DNA from: Herbiconiux flava
Lineage (GTDB): Bacteria > Actinomycetota > Actinomycetes > Actinomycetales > Microbacteriaceae
DNA length: 64,000 bases
Direction: 5' to 3'
Assembly (NCBI RefSeq): GCF_013409865.1
Contig: NZ_JACCBM010000001.1
Location: 124,001 to 188,000, forward strand
Below, piece after piece: positions 60,016 to 64,000 of the stretch. A program made the translations under genes and the position numbers. Position 1 is the stretch's first letter; each line of letters starts with the position of its first letter. The notes under the pieces were generated by a model that saw nothing but the letters and a program-made list of their open reading frames with translations, made no database searches and was not told the origin of the DNA.

Positions 60016-61012
60016 TAAATGGCGGTGGATGCTGCTCACGGCGGTCGCACCGGTCGCGTGGGGGTCGAACTACTTCGTGACGCGCTGGTTCCTCCCCGAC
60101 GACGCCCCGCTCTGGGGTGCGGTGCTCCGGGCGCTGCCGGCCGGCCTCCTGCTGCTCGCCGTGATGCGGGAGCGGCCCCGAGGCGATTGGTGGTGGAAGT
60201 CCGCGGTGCTCGGCATTCTCAACGTGGGCGCCTTCTTCGTGCTGATCTACGCCGCCTCGCAGCTGCTGCCGACGAGCACCGCATCGACCCTGATGGCCAC
60301 CTCGGCCGCCGTGCTGATGCTCGTGGCGTGGCCGCTCCTCGGCGAACGGCCCCGGGCGGCCGGGGTGGTCGGTGCCCTCGTCGGCATCTCGGGAGTCGTG
60401 CTGATGCTCGCGGCGACCTCGACCGGGGTCGTGGCGGATGGCCCGGGTGCCATCGGGGCCGGGTCGGGCGGGGGCGGGTCGGGCGGGGGCGGGCGGCTCG
60501 GGCTCGGCGTGGCCGCGTCGCTCGGCGCGATGGCGATGTCGTCGGTGGGGTTCGTGCTGACGAAGAAGTGGGGCGGGGGCATCAGGGTGCTGTCTCTGAC
60601 GTCGTGGCAGCTGGTGGCGGGCGGGCTCGCGGTGCTGCCGGTGGCCCTGCTGCTGGAGGGGGCGCCGCCGCCGCTCGACGGGCCGGCGCTGGCGGGTTTC
60701 GGCTACGTGTCGCTCGTGGCCACTGCACTCGCCTTCGCGGCCTGGTTCACGGGGCTGCGGCACCTGCCGGCCGGGTCGGTGGGTCTGATCGGGCTCCTGA
60801 ACCCGGTGACGGGGGTGCTGCTCGGCACCCTGCTGGCCGGAGAGCCGTTCGGGCCGGCTCAGGCCGTGGGCACGGTGCTGGTGCTCGGCGGGGTGCTAAT
60901 CGGGCAGCATCCTCTCCTGCACAGGGGAGCTCGTGTTAAAGGTATGAGACGGGATGTCCCGTCGGGTGGCGCAGGCGACACGGCGTCGGATAGGGTCGCG
61001 TCACCGAACTGA
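60008..61012 (+). CDS. EamA/DMT-family transporter
   Basis: A 334-residue membrane protein with ten helices in two EamA repeats. Features include APVAWGSNYFVTRWFL in helix 1 and a second repeat starting near VGFVLTKKWGGG. A GGGGSGGGG linker (near 155-165) joins the halves. Members export metabolites or amino acids. Control by the divergent MarR regulator is very likely. The last 25 residues are a charged tail that runs into the M1 peptidase promoter. Confidence 0.9.
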   Translation: MEAKWRWMLLTAVAPVAWGSNYFVTRWFLPDDAPLWGAVLRALPAGLLLLAVMRERPRGDWWWKSAVLGILNVGAFFVLIYAASQLLPTSTASTLMATSAAVLMLVAWPLLGERPRAAGVVGALVGISGVVLMLAATSTGVVADGPGAIGAGSGGGGSGGGGRLGLGVAASLGAMAMSSVGFVLTKKWGGGIRVLSLTSWQLVAGGLAVLPVALLLEGAPPPLDGPALAGFGYVSLVATALAFAAWFTGLRHLPAGSVGLIGLLNPVTGVLLGTLLAGEPFGPAQAVGTVLVLGGVLIGQHPLLHRGARVKGMRRDVPSGGAGDTASDRVASPN

Positions 61013-61025
61013 GATGAGGTCGTCC

Positions 61026-62822
61026 GTGACGAGTTGTGTGCTTGCCGCCACCGGTTTCGAGTCCTGGCCGCTGCTGCTGACCCTCGGGCTCCTCGCCATC
61101 GGCGGCGGAACAGCAGCCTGGCTGCTGCTCGGGCGCCGCGCCGGCCGCGGAAAGACGGCGGCGTTCGCCGCGATCCCGCTGCTCGTGCTCGCCCTCGTCG
61201 CCTCGGGCGGCTTCGCGCCTGCTCCGGCGAGCGCCGCGGCTCCGTGCCCTCCCGGTTCCACACCGTCGCCGATGCCGAGCACCCCGGCTCCGATCATCAC
61301 GCCGACCGCCACCCCCTCCCCCGTCGACTACCAGCCCGGCGCGGCCGGCATCGGCGACGCGTACTTCCCGCTCGACGGCAACGGCGGCTACGACGTGCAG
61401 CACTACGACCTCGACCTCGCCTACGCGCCCGACACCGACGTGCTCTCGGGCACGGCGACGGTCACCGCGCTGGCGACGCAGAACCTCTCGGCGTTCAACC
61501 TCGACTTCGACACCCGCGCGGTCGACGGCACCGACTCCATCACGATCTCGGCCGTCACGGTGAACGGCCAGGCCGCCGACTGGAGCCTCACGTCCACGCA
61601 GATCAGCGACGTGACCGGGCAGCCGCAGGCCGCGGGTTCGACCGACGGCGATGCGACTCCGCCGCGCACGGAGCTCACGGTGATCCCCCTCGCCGGGATC
61701 GACACCGGGGCGTCCATCACCACGACGGTCGCCTACAGCGGGGTGCCGATCGAGGTCTCCGACGCGTTCGGCCCGGCCGGCGTGTTCGCCACGCCCACGG
61801 GCGCGGTCGTCGTGGGGCAGCCCCGCGTCGCCGCGACCTGGTTCCCCTCGAACGACCACCCGGCCGACAAGGCGACCTTCTCGACCCGCATGACGGTTCC
61901 CGCGGGGCTCGAGGTGATCGGCAACGGCCGGCTCGCCGGGCAGAGCACCGCGAACGGGCTGACGACGTTCGACTGGGAGATGGAGCAGCCGATGGCCACC
62001 TATCTCGCGACGGCCACCCTCGGCGACTACACGGTCACCAGCGAGACCGGCGCCGACGGCATCACCTACTACGACGCGATCGACCCGACGCTCTTCGACC
62101 GCGACGTCGACGGCACCCCGGGCGTGAAGGTCGGCGACGTGGCGAAGACCATCTTCGAGAGCGAGCCCCAGGTCATCTCCTTCCTCTCGCAGTACTTCGG
62201 CGACTACCCGTTCTCCGAGGCGGGCGGGCTCGCCATCGGCTACATCGGCGAGCACGTCGATCCCGACACGGGCGAGACCGTGCCAGACGATCTGCCCTAC
62301 GCACTCGAGAACCAGACGCGGCCGATCTACCCGGCGTGGGCGTTCCCGGCCGATGCCGACCCGAGCGTGGTCGTGCACGAGCTGGCCCACCAGTGGTACG
62401 GCGACAGCCTGTCGATGCAGCGCTGGTCGGACATCTGGCTGAACGAGGGCTTCGCCACCTACGCGGAGTGGCTGTGGGCCGCCGAGCACGGCGGGCCGAG
62501 CACGCAGGAGGCGTTCCAGGACGCCTATGACTCGATCCCCGAGACGAGCTCGTTCTGGCAGACCGTCGTCGCCGACCCGGGCGCCCCCGGCATCTTCGAC
62601 GGGGCGGTGTACACCCGCGGAGGCATGACGCTGCAGGCCCTCCGCACCGAGGTCGGCGATGCCGACTTCTTCGCCATCCTGAAGGGCTGGGCCACCGAGC
62701 ACGCGGGCACCGCGGTCTCGACCGAGCAGTTCGTCGCCTACGCCGAGCAGGTCTCGGGCGACGACCTCACCGCCTTCTTCGACACCTGGATCTACTCGGC
62801 GGGCAAGCCGGCCCTCGACTGA
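61026..62822 (+). CDS. Secreted M1-family metallopeptidase with N-terminal LAATG motif
   Basis: The catalytic part is an M1 aminopeptidase-like domain. It has zinc site HELAHQW (H451, E452, H455) with the third ligand E474 in NEGFA, and YALENQTR where other M1 enzymes have GAMEN. It should release N-terminal residues outside the cell. The N-terminus is odd: LAATG (6-10), a 23-residue hydrophobic segment and RRAGRGK look like a sortase sorting signal, followed by a second hydrophobic segment ending ASAAAPC. I chose the GTG at 61026 because GATGAGG lies seven bases upstream; the in-frame ATG at 61014 would add four residues. Confidence 0.85.
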   Translation: MTSCVLAATGFESWPLLLTLGLLAIGGGTAAWLLLGRRAGRGKTAAFAAIPLLVLALVASGGFAPAPASAAAPCPPGSTPSPMPSTPAPIITPTATPSPVDYQPGAAGIGDAYFPLDGNGGYDVQHYDLDLAYAPDTDVLSGTATVTALATQNLSAFNLDFDTRAVDGTDSITISAVTVNGQAADWSLTSTQISDVTGQPQAAGSTDGDATPPRTELTVIPLAGIDTGASITTTVAYSGVPIEVSDAFGPAGVFATPTGAVVVGQPRVAATWFPSNDHPADKATFSTRMTVPAGLEVIGNGRLAGQSTANGLTTFDWEMEQPMATYLATATLGDYTVTSETGADGITYYDAIDPTLFDRDVDGTPGVKVGDVAKTIFESEPQVISFLSQYFGDYPFSEAGGLAIGYIGEHVDPDTGETVPDDLPYALENQTRPIYPAWAFPADADPSVVVHELAHQWYGDSLSMQRWSDIWLNEGFATYAEWLWAAEHGGPSTQEAFQDAYDSIPETSSFWQTVVADPGAPGIFDGAVYTRGGMTLQALRTEVGDADFFAILKGWATEHAGTAVSTEQFVAYAEQVSGDDLTAFFDTWIYSAGKPALD

Positions 62823-62841
62823 CCGTCACCGGTCCCGACGA

Positions 62842-62877
62842 CGAAAGGCCCTTCCCCGTCACGGGAAGGGCCTTTCG
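62842..62877. terminator. Bidirectional terminator between convergent genes
   Basis: CGAAAGGCCCTTCCC (62842-62856) and GGGAAGGGCCTTTCG (62863-62877) form a perfect 15-bp stem with a six-base loop. It sits 20 bp after the M1 peptidase stop and 17 bp after the oxidase stop on the other strand, with A/T-runs on both flanks. Confidence 0.92.
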
Positions 62878-62894
62878 CGTCACTGCTCCGTGGA

Positions 62895-64000
62895 TCAGGC
62901 CGGGAGGCCGAGCACGCGGGTGAGGTAGGGATTGCGGAAGCGGTGCGCGGGGTCGCGTGACTCCGCGAGCGCCGCGAAGTCGGCGAGGTGCTCGTACTTC
63001 GGCGCCAGCTCGGCCGCGCCGAGCGCGAACCACTTGCCCCAGTGCGGCCTCACGTCGATCGGCGCGAGCGCCTCCTCGAGCGACGGCAGCAGCTCCCGCA
63101 CCTCAGCCGGGTGCGACTTCCAGGTGAAGTGGATCGCGAGGCTGTCGCGTCCGAACGCGGGGCTGAGCCACAGGGCGTCGGCGGCGATCGTGCGGAGCTC
63201 CGTCACGAGGAGGTGGGGGCGGAGACGGTCGCCGAGGGCGCGCACGGCCAGGAGGGCGGCCCGCGCATCCGCCCGGGAGACGAAGTACTCGGTCTGGATC
63301 TCGTCGCCCGCGCTCGGCGTGACGTCGGCGCGGAAGTGCGGCAGCCGCTCCGACCACGGCCCGGGCACGCCGCCCTGCACGGTGGTGTTGTCGAGGTCGT
63401 CACCCGCGGGCGACATCACCTTCGACCCGGCCGGCCGCGCCCCGAAGAACGAGTCGGCGTAGGCGAACGGCGCCGAAGCCGTCGACGATGCCGGAGTAGC
63501 AGAGAGCGAACCCGCACCGGAGCCGACGCCGTCGAGCCGCGTCTTCACCCACGCCTGCTTGAACCCCGCGTCGCCCCAGTCGCCGAACAGGCTCACGCTG
63601 TACGCGGCGGCCATGATCTCGTCGAAGCCGTCGAGCGCGGCCCCCCACGAGAGGTCGACGAAGATGTCCTGCCGCACCTGGTAGCTCGGCTGGATGTCGA
63701 GGGTCACCCGCGTGACGATGCCGAGCGCTCCGAGCGACACGACCGAGCCCTCGAAGCCCTCGTCGCCGCGCGCGATGGTCACGAGCGACCCCGTGCCGTC
63801 GACGTACTCGAGGGCGGCGACCGCCGTGGACAGGCTGCCGTTGCCGACGCCCGAGCCGTGCGTGCCGGTGGCGATGGCGCCGCCGATGGAGATGTGCGGC
63901 AGCGATCCGAGGTTGTGCAGCGCCCAGCCGCGCGGCTCGAGGAACGCCGCGAGCGACGCGAAGCGGGTGGCCGCGCCGACCGTCACCGTGCGGTCCGACT
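62895..64000 (-). CDS. FAD-dependent alditol oxidase-type protein (partial, 5' end outside window)
   Basis: The 368 C-terminal residues are visible; the start lies beyond the right edge. The FAD-binding part has LPHISIGGAIATGTHGSG and VGNGSLSTAV, and the substrate domain ends in PIDVRPHWGKWFALG. These match alditol/xylitol oxidases and D-arabinono-1,4-lactone oxidases of the VAO family. AldO-type enzymes oxidise xylitol or sorbitol at C1 with oxygen, making H2O2. No Tat signal can be judged because the N-terminus is missing. Confidence 0.88.
   Translation of the reverse strand, partial: SDRTVTVGAATRFASLAAFLEPRGWALHNLGSLPHISIGGAIATGTHGSGVGNGSLSTAVAALEYVDGTGSLVTIARGDEGFEGSVVSLGALGIVTRVTLDIQPSYQVRQDIFVDLSWGAALDGFDEIMAAAYSVSLFGDWGDAGFKQAWVKTRLDGVGSGAGSLSATPASSTASAPFAYADSFFGARPAGSKVMSPAGDDLDNTTVQGGVPGPWSERLPHFRADVTPSAGDEIQTEYFVSRADARAALLAVRALGDRLRPHLLVTELRTIAADALWLSPAFGRDSLAIHFTWKSHPAEVRELLPSLEEALAPIDVRPHWGKWFALGAAELAPKYEHLADFAALAESRDPAHRFRNPYLTRVLGLPA

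Overview
The window is about 70% G+C and almost fully coding. It looks like the chromosome of an actinobacterium, most probably of the family Microbacteriaceae. The pointers are the order dnaX-recR-lysC-asd, a DUF3151 gene, a class Ib nrdHIEF operon, a secreted protein with cell-wall-binding (CWB2) repeats and an Excalibur domain, many start codons placed 6-7 bases after a -10 hexamer (leaderless mRNAs), and heavy use of the 7-mer CGGATGC/GCATCCG. The genus cannot be told from the sequence alone. I see no insertion sequence, prophage, CRISPR array or replication origin.

Layout. 1-4.7 kb (minus strand): a receiver-domain protein (cut by the window edge), a membrane-anchored GH6 glucanase, a GGDEF/EAL cyclic-di-GMP protein and an anchored SGNH hydrolase. 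4.7-13.3 kb (minus): asd, lysC, a PolA-like polymerase, recR and dnaX. 13.4-16.9 kb: a GNAT acetyltransferase divergent from a TetR-GNAT fusion, then an MmyB-type regulator divergent from a short-chain dehydrogenase. 17-20.5 kb: ackA-pta. 20.5-25 kb: a lipoprotein, the SRP RNA gene ffs, an NAD(P)-binding protein, tRNA-Ser(GGA), a Gfo/Idh/MocA oxidoreductase and the CWB2/Excalibur protein. 25-28.3 kb: DUF3151 and phosphoketolase. 28.3-35 kb: a membrane protein, then a six-gene minus-strand run (aldo/keto reductase, Bcr/CflA efflux, PAP2 phosphatase, saccharopine-dehydrogenase-like, enolase-superfamily acylamino-acid racemase, GNAT). 35-39.3 kb: a DeoR regulator divergent from galTKE. 39.3-47.7 kb (minus): lacI, then araD-chvE-mmsA-mmsB followed by a degenerate ABC ATPase and a CPBP membrane protease. 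47.8-50.8 kb: a 19-residue leader peptide with a GNAT-like protein, and a PadR/MFS efflux pair. 50.9-55.3 kb: xylulokinase, a cellulase-like protein with a small partner, and a membrane acyltransferase. 55.3-59.5 kb: nrdHIEF with NrdR boxes. 59.5-62.9 kb: MarR/EamA and a secreted M1 peptidase. 62.9-64 kb: an alditol-oxidase-type flavoprotein cut by the right edge.

How the genes work together. Much of the window handles plant-type sugars. ChvE-MmsAB imports aldoses. GalTKE runs the Leloir pathway. AraD and XylB both deliver xylulose 5-phosphate. Phosphoketolase splits that to acetyl phosphate, and AckA/Pta turn acetyl phosphate into ATP plus acetate or acetyl-CoA. GH6, the cellulase-like protein and the SGNH hydrolase would act on polysaccharide outside or near the cell.

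The strongest leads for something new are: the leader peptide followed by a hairpin that hides the next ribosome-binding site (48.4-48.5 kb); the degenerate ABC ATPase and CPBP protease at the end of the sugar-transport operon; the TetR-GNAT fusion; the M1 peptidase with an LAATG sortase-like motif at its N-terminus; the window-wide CGGATGC motif; and tandem repeats that duplicate stop codons at gene ends.
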